Shown in pieces: positions 1-5,808 of a stretch of 5,808 nt of DNA. The notes under the pieces were generated by a model, which had not been told where the DNA came from, did not search any database, and was given only the letters and a program-made list of their open reading frames with translations. Source of the stretch: Prevotella sp. (GTDB taxonomy: Bacteria > Bacteroidota > Bacteroidia > Bacteroidales > Dysgonomonadaceae); NCBI GenBank assembly GCA_031263965.1, contig JAISES010000301.1, forward strand, positions 1-5,808. Reading direction: 5' to 3'. Made by a program: the position numbers and the translations under genes. The first letter of the stretch is position 1. Each line of letters starts with the position of its first letter.

Positions 1-952
1 GATTGTCTTCCACATGCTTTTCCCGATTATCGGTATATGAAAAGAACAGCGTATTGTCAGCAATGTTGAACTCAACTGTAATTAATAGGCTACCCTTCTG
101 CTTATATAATGTACTCAATGATTCTTCCACTATTGAAATCAACAATAATGGCGGAATAAAACAGTTCTTAATTGTTTTTGGATGCAGTATTTTAAAATCA
201 AGATTCGGATTACATGTTTTTTCAAGGTTCAGATAGGCATTAAAGAATTTTATTTCAGAACTTAACAATACATTCTCACGGCTACAATCATATAGTTGGT
301 ATCTTAACACGCGGCTTAACTGTAACAAAATTCGAGAAGCATTTATTGGGTTCGTTTTAGAGAACGCGGCGGCTTTATGCAATTTATTTAAAAGAAATTC
401 TGTATTGATGCGATTTTTCAAGCTGTCAAGTTCCGAATTTAATTTTTCGGTTTTAAGCCGTTCTGCTTTTTGAATGTCTATAATCAAATGCTTATAAAAG
501 ACAATGACGGACACACTAAAAAGATAGAGCATAGAAGTGAAAAATGTAGAGAAAAAATCTATAAATTGATAACGTTCAGGATGATAAAAAGAATATCTCC
601 CAAAGGGAATGCCGTTGTGCTTATGTATGTAATACTCCATCCAAATATCCACTAACGAAAGAACGAGTACTGTTCCCAATAAGGAAAGTATATATTCAAC
701 ATATTTCCCTTTCAGCAAAAGTTTGGGGATAAATAGGTAAATATTCAAATATATTACTGTCAAAAAGACCAGAATGTAAAACAACATAATCCAATGAATA
801 TTTATATGATCTGTCTGCCCTTCATAAGTAAGATAAAGTTGATTGGCGAGAATTATCCCGACAGATGCTATAAGCACGACGTATCTAAGACACCTGAATT
901 TTGATTCAATCAGGAAGTGGTATAGTGGATTATGTAGTTCTGCATGTCCCAT
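1..952 (-). CDS. LytS/YehU-type membrane sensor, degenerate histidine kinase (partial, 3' end beyond window)
   Basis: An open frame of 317 codons starts at an ATG at 952-950 and reaches the left edge without a stop, so the C-terminus is missing. Four hydrophobic segments (about residues 22-39, 54-75, 86-105 and 132-154) are followed by a cytoplasmic linker and a region that aligns with the LytS His-kinase domain. The H-box, usually INPHFLFNTLN, reads INTEFLLNKLH (182-192), so the phospho-acceptor His is Glu185. The N-box, usually PPLLLQPLVENAIKHG, reads PPLLLISIVEESLSTL (267-282), losing the Asn and His. The G-box, usually DNG, is DNR (308-310). Intermediate family landmarks remain, such as LRYQLYD (216-222) and the AYLNLEK segment (239-245). 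I infer an inner-membrane sensor unable to autophosphorylate in the usual way, acting as a pseudokinase or heterodimer partner. The start lies 17 bases after the hydrolase stop, so the two are very likely co-transcribed. An in-frame TAA lies 21 bases upstream of the ATG; an in-frame TTG between them is a less likely start. Confidence 0.85.
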   Translation of the reverse strand, partial: MGHAELHNPLYHFLIESKFRCLRYVVLIASVGIILANQLYLTYEGQTDHINIHWIMLFYILVFLTVIYLNIYLFIPKLLLKGKYVEYILSLLGTVLVLSLVDIWMEYYIHKHNGIPFGRYSFYHPERYQFIDFFSTFFTSMLYLFSVSVIVFYKHLIIDIQKAERLKTEKLNSELDSLKNRINTEFLLNKLHKAAAFSKTNPINASRILLQLSRVLRYQLYDCSRENVLLSSEIKFFNAYLNLEKTCNPNLDFKILHPKTIKNCFIPPLLLISIVEESLSTLYKQKGSLLITVEFNIADNTLFFSYTDNREKHVEDN

Positions 953-968
953 ATTCAACCAAATAATA

Positions 969-2087
969 CTATTTTATTGCGTTCATAAGTTGAAAGCACA
1001 TGGAGTCAATCTTATTCATTTCAGGATGAAAGACAGACACATTTGAAAGGATTATAATTCCTTTTTTCTCTTTTACATCCAAAATCATAGATGACGAGTA
1101 ACCACCTGTTCCGCCATTGTGCCAATATAAAACTCGATTATCTCCATTATCTATGATGTGCCAGCCAAGACCGACTTTCATCTTTTCGTTTATTGTAAAA
1201 GTGGGTATTCTTGTCAATGCCAACTCCCTGTTAGCAAAATCAAATTGAGCACATGCAAATTTAGAAAGGTCTGTAACCGTTGATAAAATTCCTCCCGCAC
1301 CAATTATCACATCGGAATCCCACAACCAATTATTCGCAAAGCTACCATCTTCGCTTATTCCTTTAACCAAGCTTGTCTTAGCATGGTCTATATTTGTATG
1401 TGAGTTAGTCATATTATATTTTTCAAATATTTCATTTGATATTAGCCGTTCATAGCTGCTATTCGAGAGCAGGCTTAACGTATAGCCGAGTAAACCCATT
1501 CCAAAATTTGAATAATTATATTGCTTTTGATGCATATAACCTAATTTTATTTCATTTTTTAGGTATGCTTCCAAATCTTTTTCTCCATATGTCTGATAAG
1601 GATTTTGTTGTACCGCTTTTGTTTGTGAGGCTAAAAAGTCCGAAATATCCAAATTTGAAGGAATTGACTCCAGAGCGGATGTATGATTGGCTAAGCTCAA
1701 AAAATCTATTCTAACGCTATCTCTAAAAGGAAAATCATAGAATTTGCTTATGTCATCTTCAAGTCCAATCTTGTTGTCAAGAACGGCATTTGCCAATAAG
1801 GTTGCCGTAAAGACTTTTGTAATAGAGCCTATCTCAAATAACTTATCCTTGTTTTCGATGGACTTCAAAATCTCATCCTCTTTTATTATTCCGTAATAAT
1901 TTGTTAGTCCATTTTCGATAAAGGCAATAGATATCTGCGTGTTATTAGAGACTGCTTTTGCATGGTTATAGATAATCTCAACTCTGTCATTTTGTAAATC
2001 CGTCAAGGCATTTACAACATCTTGGGCAGAAGCTGGATTTGGCAGCATGGCTGACAGTATTGCTAATATTATTATTGTCTTGTACAT
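969..2087 (-). CDS. Secreted serine hydrolase, beta-lactamase/peptidase S12 fold (class C beta-lactamase-related)
   Basis: The 372-residue protein begins with a signal peptide with probable cleavage after ASA (about residue 21), so it should act in the periplasm or on the envelope. All three active-site elements of the beta-lactamase superfamily are visible. SITK (88-91) supplies the nucleophile Ser88 and Lys91. YSN (192-194) supplies the second motif. HNGGTGG (323-329) takes the place of the KTG box. Family landmarks LANHTSAL (132-139) and GAGGILSTVTDL (263-274) are also present. Length and motif spacing are normal for an intact enzyme. His in place of Lys in the third motif occurs in DD-peptidases and esterases of this fold, so the substrate may be a cell-wall peptide, D-amino-acid peptide or ester. 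True beta-lactamase activity cannot be inferred. It is the middle gene of the operon, 43 bases after the barrel gene and 16 bases before the sensor gene. The fold is secure; the substrate is unknown. Confidence 0.9.
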   Translation of the reverse strand: MYKTIIILAILSAMLPNPASAQDVVNALTDLQNDRVEIIYNHAKAVSNNTQISIAFIENGLTNYYGIIKEDEILKSIENKDKLFEIGSITKVFTATLLANAVLDNKIGLEDDISKFYDFPFRDSVRIDFLSLANHTSALESIPSNLDISDFLASQTKAVQQNPYQTYGEKDLEAYLKNEIKLGYMHQKQYNYSNFGMGLLGYTLSLLSNSSYERLISNEIFEKYNMTNSHTNIDHAKTSLVKGISEDGSFANNWLWDSDVIIGAGGILSTVTDLSKFACAQFDFANRELALTRIPTFTINEKMKVGLGWHIIDNGDNRVLYWHNGGTGGYSSSMILDVKEKKGIIILSNVSVFHPEMNKIDSMCFQLMNAIK

Positions 2088-2130
2088 CTCTTTGTTATAA
2101 ATTTACATATTAAACGTCTTACTTGTGCAA

Positions 2131-3039
2131 TTATTGGAATCCGAATTTCAGCCCAACCGAGAAATAAGCTGATACTCCAAAGTGGGGGTACCCATCTTTG
2201 CTGTCGTAAAATGCTTTAAGAGTGCGGGACTGGAAGTAGGTGTCTCGCGCAACAGACACTCCGGCAGTTATCGGAATTGAAAGAGATTTGCCGACCTTAA
2301 ATTCAGGCTGAATGCCTATATGTCCATATTGCGTTACATAGTACATGTTTTTGCCGTCTTTCTCTACTGCCGACATCAAACCATTTGAGCCTCCGACTAT
2401 TCCTAATTTGAAGTAGTCATTTATCTGAGTGCTTACCCCGACCTCAAATGTGTCATAAAAGGATAACTTGAACTCAGACTTTCCGTCCAATCTCCAATCC
2501 AAATAGAAAGAAGGGAATAGCATAGGATAACCTAAAGCATTATTTATGGCAAGCCCGACACCCCAATCGAGATTCGGTTTTGCATGCTTGATAAACAATA
2601 CACCTCCTTGTCCCAAAATGGATTTGCCTGATATTTTATCCAAGTCCGAAGTATATACCCCGGCACCTATTGTGGCAAGCATAGACCATTTGGCGTTCAA
2701 GGGACGGAGGTGCATTAAGCCAATTTGGGCATTTAGAATCTCCGACATATAATACTCCTTTGATAACTCTTTTGTTCCCATTGAAGCGTATGTTCCACTC
2801 AAAGCGACTGCCCATGCGGTAGGCTTGTTATTTTCATCCATTTTAATTGAAACAGGAATCCTTATACCTGCATCAATTACTTTCAAATCTCCTTTACCTC
2901 CGAGTTTGTCGCCGTTTTCGTCTTTAAAACTTGAATATGGTATATATTCTGACTTTATATAGACCTGCGCTTGCGCGGTCAAACCAAACATACAAACAAC
3001 CCCGATAAGGATAATCACTCTAATAGACTTCGATAGCAT
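2131..3039 (-). CDS. DUF6268-like outer-membrane beta-barrel protein
   Basis: The 302-residue protein has a signal peptide (hydrophobic 8-20, probable cleavage after AQA at 22-24). The mature part consists of alternating amphipathic strands and ends in a short strand SVGLKFGFQ, as expected of a Bacteroidetes outer-membrane barrel. I recognise segments characteristic, from memory, of the DUF6268 family: NAQIGLMHLRPLNAKWSM (103-120), ILGQGGVLFIKH (141-152) and NNALGYPMLFPSFYL (166-180). The biochemical function of this family is unknown to me. It could be a small-molecule pore, a surface receptor or a structural barrel. It is first in the operon with the serine hydrolase and the LytS-like sensor, which suggests that it belongs to an envelope-sensing or envelope-remodelling module. 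The ATG at 3039 is chosen because it is followed directly by the signal peptide. Length appears complete. Confidence 0.82.
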   Translation of the reverse strand: MLSKSIRVIILIGVVCMFGLTAQAQVYIKSEYIPYSSFKDENGDKLGGKGDLKVIDAGIRIPVSIKMDENNKPTAWAVALSGTYASMGTKELSKEYYMSEILNAQIGLMHLRPLNAKWSMLATIGAGVYTSDLDKISGKSILGQGGVLFIKHAKPNLDWGVGLAINNALGYPMLFPSFYLDWRLDGKSEFKLSFYDTFEVGVSTQINDYFKLGIVGGSNGLMSAVEKDGKNMYYVTQYGHIGIQPEFKVGKSLSIPITAGVSVARDTYFQSRTLKAFYDSKDGYPHFGVSAYFSVGLKFGFQ

Positions 3040-3062
3040 AATTGTTATTTTTAAATTCGGGG

Positions 3063-3090
3063 TAAAAGTATGGCTATAATTAAAGTGAAA
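3063..3090 (-). promoter_or_regulatory. Possible weak promoter of the barrel-hydrolase-sensor operon
   Basis: Read on the minus strand, TACTTTTA (3070-3063) matches the Bacteroides -7 element TAnnTTTG except for the last base. It sits about 24 bases before the ATG at 3039. No good TTTG lies at the expected 19-21 bp spacing; the nearest candidate, TTTC at 3090-3087, leaves only 16 bp. A poor -33 element would fit a promoter that needs an activator, and the paired direct repeats lie just upstream. This is a motif match only. Confidence 0.35.
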
Positions 3091-3098
3091 CTGAAAAA

Positions 3099-3127
3099 GT
3101 AGACAAGAGCGAGTTAATTGTAGACAA
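3099..3127 (-). promoter_or_regulatory. Paired 8-bp direct repeats, 21-bp period: candidate LytTR-type operator
   Basis: Read on the minus strand, TTGTCTAC occurs identically at 3127-3120 and 3106-3099 with 13 bp between copies, giving a 21-bp period (two helical turns). LytTR-domain response regulators typically bind two direct repeats of about 9 bp separated by 12-13 bp, just upstream of the -35 region. The proximal copy ends 28 bp before the candidate -7 element. The downstream operon encodes a LytS-type sensor, the usual partner of LytTR regulators. The repeats are seen directly; their role is inferred. Confidence 0.5.
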
Positions 3128-3231
3128 ACCGAAAGGTTTTGCTATACGAACATTAAGATGAGTTCCCGAAGAAAAGCAGTTAGGCAATATAAAAATCTTC
3201 TGTTAGCTCATAATTTTTTGATATTCAATCA

Positions 3232-3624
3232 TCACAATGCACGATACAGATTGGTATAAAAGCGCATTTTTTCCATGCGATCGGAAGAGGTAATGGTCAA
3301 GCGCAACAGCATATCGTTCCACACCTCTTTGTGATGAGCGACGACGGCATCGAAATTCCAGCCGAAAGGCTCGGTGATTTCCTTTTGCAGATTTTCGGAA
3401 GCATTGACTATGCTGACCATCGAAATAGCGGAACGCGCCTGAACCACATTGTTCGATGATACGTCAAACTCCGACGGACCTAAAGCAAATTCTGCCGAAG
3501 AATTATCCTGTTCGCCTATCTTCCAGACCGTCGAAAGTTGCGAATACAAGTTTAAATTGAAAAGCGACATCGCCAACAGTACAGATAATCTAAATCTACT
3601 TCCAAATCTTTCCATTTTTTTCAT
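3232..3624 (-). pseudogene. Chimeric, truncated glycosidase remnant (N-terminal glycosidase-like stretch joined to a GH92 alpha-mannosidase fragment)
   Basis: The frame of 130 codons starts with a plausible signal peptide (hydrophobic 12-24, cleavage near YSQ at 27-29). Residues 33-47 (VWKIGEQDNSSAEFA) resemble the start of mature large secreted Bacteroidetes polysaccharide-degrading enzymes. From about residue 54 the sequence changes to a pattern I recognise from the middle of GH92 alpha-mannosidases: NVVQARSAISMVSIVNASEN (59-78), then GWNFDAV, EVWND and MRFYTNLYRAL (120-130). The last motif normally leads into the catalytic alpha/alpha barrel. Here it meets two consecutive TGA stops, and nothing GH92-like follows. 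GH92 enzymes are usually more than 700 residues, so no catalytic residues are present. I infer an internal deletion or recombination that joined two genes or two gene parts, plus loss of the 3' end. It lies 36 bases after the mannose-6-phosphate isomerase gene and may be transcribed with it. It could still yield a small secreted protein without enzyme activity. Confidence 0.68.
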
Positions 3625-3660
3625 GGGGTATTCTTATTTGAGGATTACATTCATTAAAAT

Positions 3661-5514
3661 CTACTTTACAAAAGCCTTTACCATTAGCGCTCTTCCTTTT
3701 CCAAGATTGGTTAGCTTGTACGATCGAGCATTGGAGGGTATCACAAAAGTTTCGGCATAATTAAACCGTTGTTGCATACCGTTTGCCGTTTCCAGTAATA
3801 TTGAAGAACCTTCGACCAGCATCCACACATAGCATTTGCCGTTTGTTTCCAGCAATATTTCCCTGTCAAAAGCGTAGCGGTGTACATCATAGAAATGCAG
3901 TGGATGAGTCGGCAGATGTTCCAAAATATATTCATCGGTTTCTTCCAATATATACGGCTTGGAAATCAGTTCTTCTTCCACTTTCTTCCCGCGACGTTCA
4001 AAATCGACGTTCTTCATTCCATGCTCGATATTGATAGGACGCGGTCGACCGTCCAAATCCACTCGCCCCCAATCGTACATCTTAAACGTAAAAATATAGG
4101 GAGCGCTACTTATTTCAAGCACCAGATTGTCCATACCCGAAGCGTGTATCGTTCCGTTGGGAATCAGGAACAAGTCGTGCTTATGGGCAGGGAACTTTCG
4201 GACATATTTTTCAATATCAATTTCCGTTACATTCTGTTCGGCTTCAAGCAATTTCCGGTGAAACTCTTCAGGAACAACGTCTTCCTGAAAACCCAAGTAT
4301 ACGCAAGGATTCTCCTTACAATCAAGGACATAATAAGTTTCGTCCTGTGTAAACGGCATCCCAAACTCTTTCCGAATATAATCGGTGCGCGGATGACACT
4401 GCACAGACAGATTTCCTCCCTCAAATGTATCTAAAAAATCGAAACGAACAGGAAAATCATATTTAAATCTGTCGGCGCAATCGCCTAATACTTCTTTGTA
4501 ATTGTTATACATCAGAAAATCGAAAGAAACTTCCAGCCGGTAATCATCGCTTTCAAACATCAGTCCGTTTTCCAGCGCCATCAGTTCAAACGACCATGCC
4601 AAGTTATCAACATGCTTGTTCAATCCGTCAATATGCTCTTTCATCCAGTTACCACCCCAGATTCCGGGTTCAAACCAAGGCCGTGCACGGAAAAAATTAC
4701 GGCTCATGGCCGTAAGCCCTGTTCGCATGTCGTTGCCGTGCATCCAAAGGTAGTTTTCCGGTCGTTGTTCATCGACAAACACCTCTATCTCCGGTAAAAT
4801 ATGTGCCTTATGCTCGTTCAAGACCCGCCAATCAACAAAATAAGAACGCTTGTACATTTTCCGCGAATCCGCCGGCCTATCGGCTCCTAAATTCAAAGCC
4901 GCTCCCGCACGCATACGAAACTGAAGTTCATTTTTAGGGAGGTCGATATACATCAAGGGTGCATCCCAACCGGCCAAAGCCGCTCCACAACCGATTACTA
5001 TATTCATATCGGCGCATGGATCGGGGGTTATGCGCTGCAATTTATCTTCGTCAAACCAGTCAAGCAGTTTCTTGTCGGTTATCTTTCCGAATATCGAATC
5101 GGAATCGCCCAGATAAGGCGCTATCATACAGTCAATTTCTTCCGGCGCTTTCATAGCCGCTTCGCTACGAAACCAGCGGACAGTTTTTCCTTGCCGGATA
5201 ATATCATTTGTCATTGTTTCGATAAACGCCTGCCACAATACGCCGATATAACCGTCAATGACAACGGTCTTATGCCGGATAATCCATTCGGACAACGATT
5301 GATGTCCACTGTTTATCTTCCCTTTTCCGAGCGGAAAGGCCGGATAAATATCATAATGCCCTTGCGGACTGGCCTTCGCTTTTACCGGAGCCAATAATTG
5401 CTCCGTTTTTCGGATGGCTTTGATTGACGAATGAATCGGTGGCGATTCGATGCCTATGACTGCATCTATCATTTGCACCTCCCCTATATCTATGCCGAGA
5501 TTATATTCTTCCAT
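3661..5514 (-). CDS. Class I mannose-6-phosphate isomerase, long Bacteroidetes form with N-terminal kinase-like domain
   Basis: The product has 617 residues and is cytoplasmic, with no signal peptide. The C-terminal half is a type I phosphomannose isomerase cupin, interconverting mannose 6-phosphate and fructose 6-phosphate. GGNLSVQCHP (366-375) provides metal ligands Gln372 and His374. DETYYVLD (391-398) provides Glu392, and GTIHASG (454-460) provides His457. FDFLDT precedes the first motif, and YAETFVIPS (586-594) marks a second cupin-like domain. The N-terminal half (about 80-250) resembles the kinase-like domain of the long Bacteroidetes isomerases: VVIDGYIGVLWQAF, IFGKITDKKLLDWF, IGCGAAL and YKRSYFVDWRVLNEHK. 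It has no Walker A GxxxxGK(S/T), so kinase activity is doubtful. The first roughly 70 residues are not recognised. The ATG at 5514 is preferred over the upstream one at 5604, because 5604 falls inside the predicted -33 element and its 30 extra residues look non-coding. The GH92 remnant downstream fits a mannose catabolism locus. Confidence 0.9.
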   Translation of the reverse strand: MEEYNLGIDIGEVQMIDAVIGIESPPIHSSIKAIRKTEQLLAPVKAKASPQGHYDIYPAFPLGKGKINSGHQSLSEWIIRHKTVVIDGYIGVLWQAFIETMTNDIIRQGKTVRWFRSEAAMKAPEEIDCMIAPYLGDSDSIFGKITDKKLLDWFDEDKLQRITPDPCADMNIVIGCGAALAGWDAPLMYIDLPKNELQFRMRAGAALNLGADRPADSRKMYKRSYFVDWRVLNEHKAHILPEIEVFVDEQRPENYLWMHGNDMRTGLTAMSRNFFRARPWFEPGIWGGNWMKEHIDGLNKHVDNLAWSFELMALENGLMFESDDYRLEVSFDFLMYNNYKEVLGDCADRFKYDFPVRFDFLDTFEGGNLSVQCHPRTDYIRKEFGMPFTQDETYYVLDCKENPCVYLGFQEDVVPEEFHRKLLEAEQNVTEIDIEKYVRKFPAHKHDLFLIPNGTIHASGMDNLVLEISSAPYIFTFKMYDWGRVDLDGRPRPINIEHGMKNVDFERRGKKVEEELISKPYILEETDEYILEHLPTHPLHFYDVHRYAFDREILLETNGKCYVWMLVEGSSILLETANGMQQRFNYAETFVIPSNARSYKLTNLGKGRALMVKAFVK

Positions 5515-5574
5515 GTTTTTTTGAATCTCCCATTTAATATGTATGAACATATAAACATATATACATTCACGATG

Positions 5575-5605
5575 CAAAGGAAAAGAATAAATTTCAAACA
5601 GCAAA
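5575..5605 (-). promoter_or_regulatory. Bacteroides-type promoter of the mannose-6-phosphate isomerase gene
   Basis: Read on the minus strand, TTTG (5605-5602) is followed by 19 bp and then TTCCTTTG (5582-5575). This matches the Bacteroides sigma-70 consensus TTTG-N19-21-TAnnTTTG with one mismatch (T for A at the second base of the -7 box). Transcription would begin near 5568 and give a leader of about 55 bases before the ATG at 5514. A-tracts directly upstream (A5 at 5611-5607 and A8 at 5624-5617, about one helical turn apart) may act like an UP element. Predicted from motif and spacing only. Confidence 0.55.
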
Positions 5606-5694
5606 ATTTTTCGTCATTTTTTTTCGATGGAAGATTCAACGAACGAATGCAGCAGCCTTCTTGATTTCTAATTTTAGCTCTCCCCCCAAACACA

Positions 5695-5727
5695 GCGGAC
5701 GACTTTCACAAGCCGTCCGTCGTTTTT
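5695..5727 (+). terminator. Rho-independent terminator hairpin, plus orientation
   Basis: CGGACG (5696-5701) pairs perfectly with CGTCCG (5714-5719). After one A-C mismatch the stem continues with three pairs (CTT 703-705 with AAG 710-712) around the loop TCAC. A G-T pair extends the base. On the plus strand the stem is followed by five T (5723-5727). The opposite strand has no comparable T-run after the stem. It therefore best fits termination of rightward transcription, although no plus-strand gene is present in the window. It might also insulate the isomerase promoter from a minus-strand gene further right. Confidence 0.5.
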
Positions 5728-5728
5728 A

Positions 5729-5771
5729 CCGGATAAATAAGGAAAGGGTTATTAATTTCGATTATATCCGG
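5729..5771. repeat. Inverted repeat CCGGATA / TATCCGG with 29-bp spacer
   Basis: CCGGATA at 5729-5735 is the exact reverse complement of TATCCGG at 5765-5771. The arms begin two bases after the T-run of the hairpin terminator, more than 120 bp upstream of the isomerase promoter. The arms are perfect but short and the spacer is A+T rich. This could be a regulator site, part of the previous gene's 3' end, or chance. Confidence 0.3.
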
Positions 5772-5784
5772 CAGTATATGTATA

Positions 5785-5806
5785 ACTTTAAACCTTAAAC
5801 TTTTAA
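5785..5806. repeat. Short imperfect tandem heptamers (ACTTTAA-like, three copies)
   Basis: Three successive units ACTTTAA, ACCTTAA and ACTTTTAA run to nearly the right edge of the window. The tract is low in complexity. Similar TTAAAC-rich stretches occur between genes in Bacteroides, as far as I recall. No function is assigned, and the array may continue beyond the window. Confidence 0.3.
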
Positions 5807-5808
5807 TT

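Noticed and set aside
3..236. 77-codon plus-strand ORF at the left edge.
   Set aside because: It lies antisense to the LytS-like sensor, whose reading frame is continuous and shows clear family motifs.
2088..2130. Possible separate promoter for the serine hydrolase in the 43-base gap.
   Set aside because: There is no TTTG/TAnnTTTG pair at usable spacing, so read-through from the barrel gene is the simpler reading.
3126..3139. Small hairpin AAACC-GAAA-GGTTT next to the distal direct repeat.
   Set aside because: It has only five base pairs and no T-run after it on either strand that would make it a terminator. It overlaps the direct repeat and may be chance.
3140..3231. Search for a terminator after the GH92 remnant.
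   Set aside because: No stem followed by a T-run is visible on the minus strand. The stretch is A+T rich without clear structure, which fits loss of the original 3' end.
3880..4434. 184-codon plus-strand ORF opposite the isomerase.
   Set aside because: It lies wholly antisense to a strongly supported gene, and the translation shows no domain or signal. Treated as a shadow frame, as are the other plus-strand ORFs opposite the genes.
5515..5604. Longer start (ATG at 5604) for the isomerase, adding 30 residues.
   Set aside because: This start falls within the predicted -33 box, and the extra residues are A+T-rich with no family resemblance. The ATG at 5514 gives a normal cytoplasmic N-terminus.
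5490..5693. 67-codon minus-strand ORF overlapping the start of the isomerase gene.
   Set aside because: It covers the promoter and leader and overlaps the isomerase start in another frame. The protein has no recognisable pattern.

Overview
The window looks like a piece of a Bacteroidales chromosome (Bacteroides, Parabacteroides or a close relative). The evidence is the protein families: a DUF6268-type outer-membrane barrel, a LytS/YehU-type sensor, a long Bacteroidetes-style class I mannose-6-phosphate isomerase and a GH92 mannosidase fragment. Shine-Dalgarno sequences are absent, and one promoter matches the Bacteroides pattern TTTG-N19-TAnnTTTG with a single mismatch. All genes lie on the minus strand, so the order of transcription runs from right to left. 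I see no rRNA, tRNA, CRISPR array or transposase.

Right half (about 3232-5808), visibly richer in G+C. A 294-base upstream region holds a plus-oriented hairpin terminator, a 7-bp inverted repeat, short heptamer repeats, A-tracts and a good Bacteroides-type promoter. It is followed by a 617-residue class I mannose-6-phosphate isomerase. Thirty-six bases downstream is a 130-codon ORF that I read as a broken, chimeric remnant of secreted glycosidase genes: a signal peptide and an N-terminal glycosidase-like stretch joined to a piece of a GH92 alpha-mannosidase, which then stops abruptly. This half looks like the leftover edge of a mannose or mannoside utilisation locus.

Left half (1 to about 3130), more A+T rich. 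A compact operon reads, in order: a DUF6268-like outer-membrane beta-barrel protein; a secreted serine hydrolase of the beta-lactamase/S12 fold; and a four-helix membrane sensor of the LytS type that runs off the left edge. The sensor has lost the phospho-acceptor His and the ATP-binding N-box Asn, so it is probably a pseudokinase. Upstream of the operon are two identical 8-bp direct repeats exactly 21 bp apart. That geometry is typical of sites for LytTR response regulators, the usual partners of LytS sensors.

The most interesting hypothesis is that the barrel, the periplasmic hydrolase, the degenerate sensor and the paired repeats form one self-regulated envelope-sensing cassette. It may have been inserted next to, or through, an old mannosidase gene. 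The regulator itself would lie beyond position 1 and is not seen.
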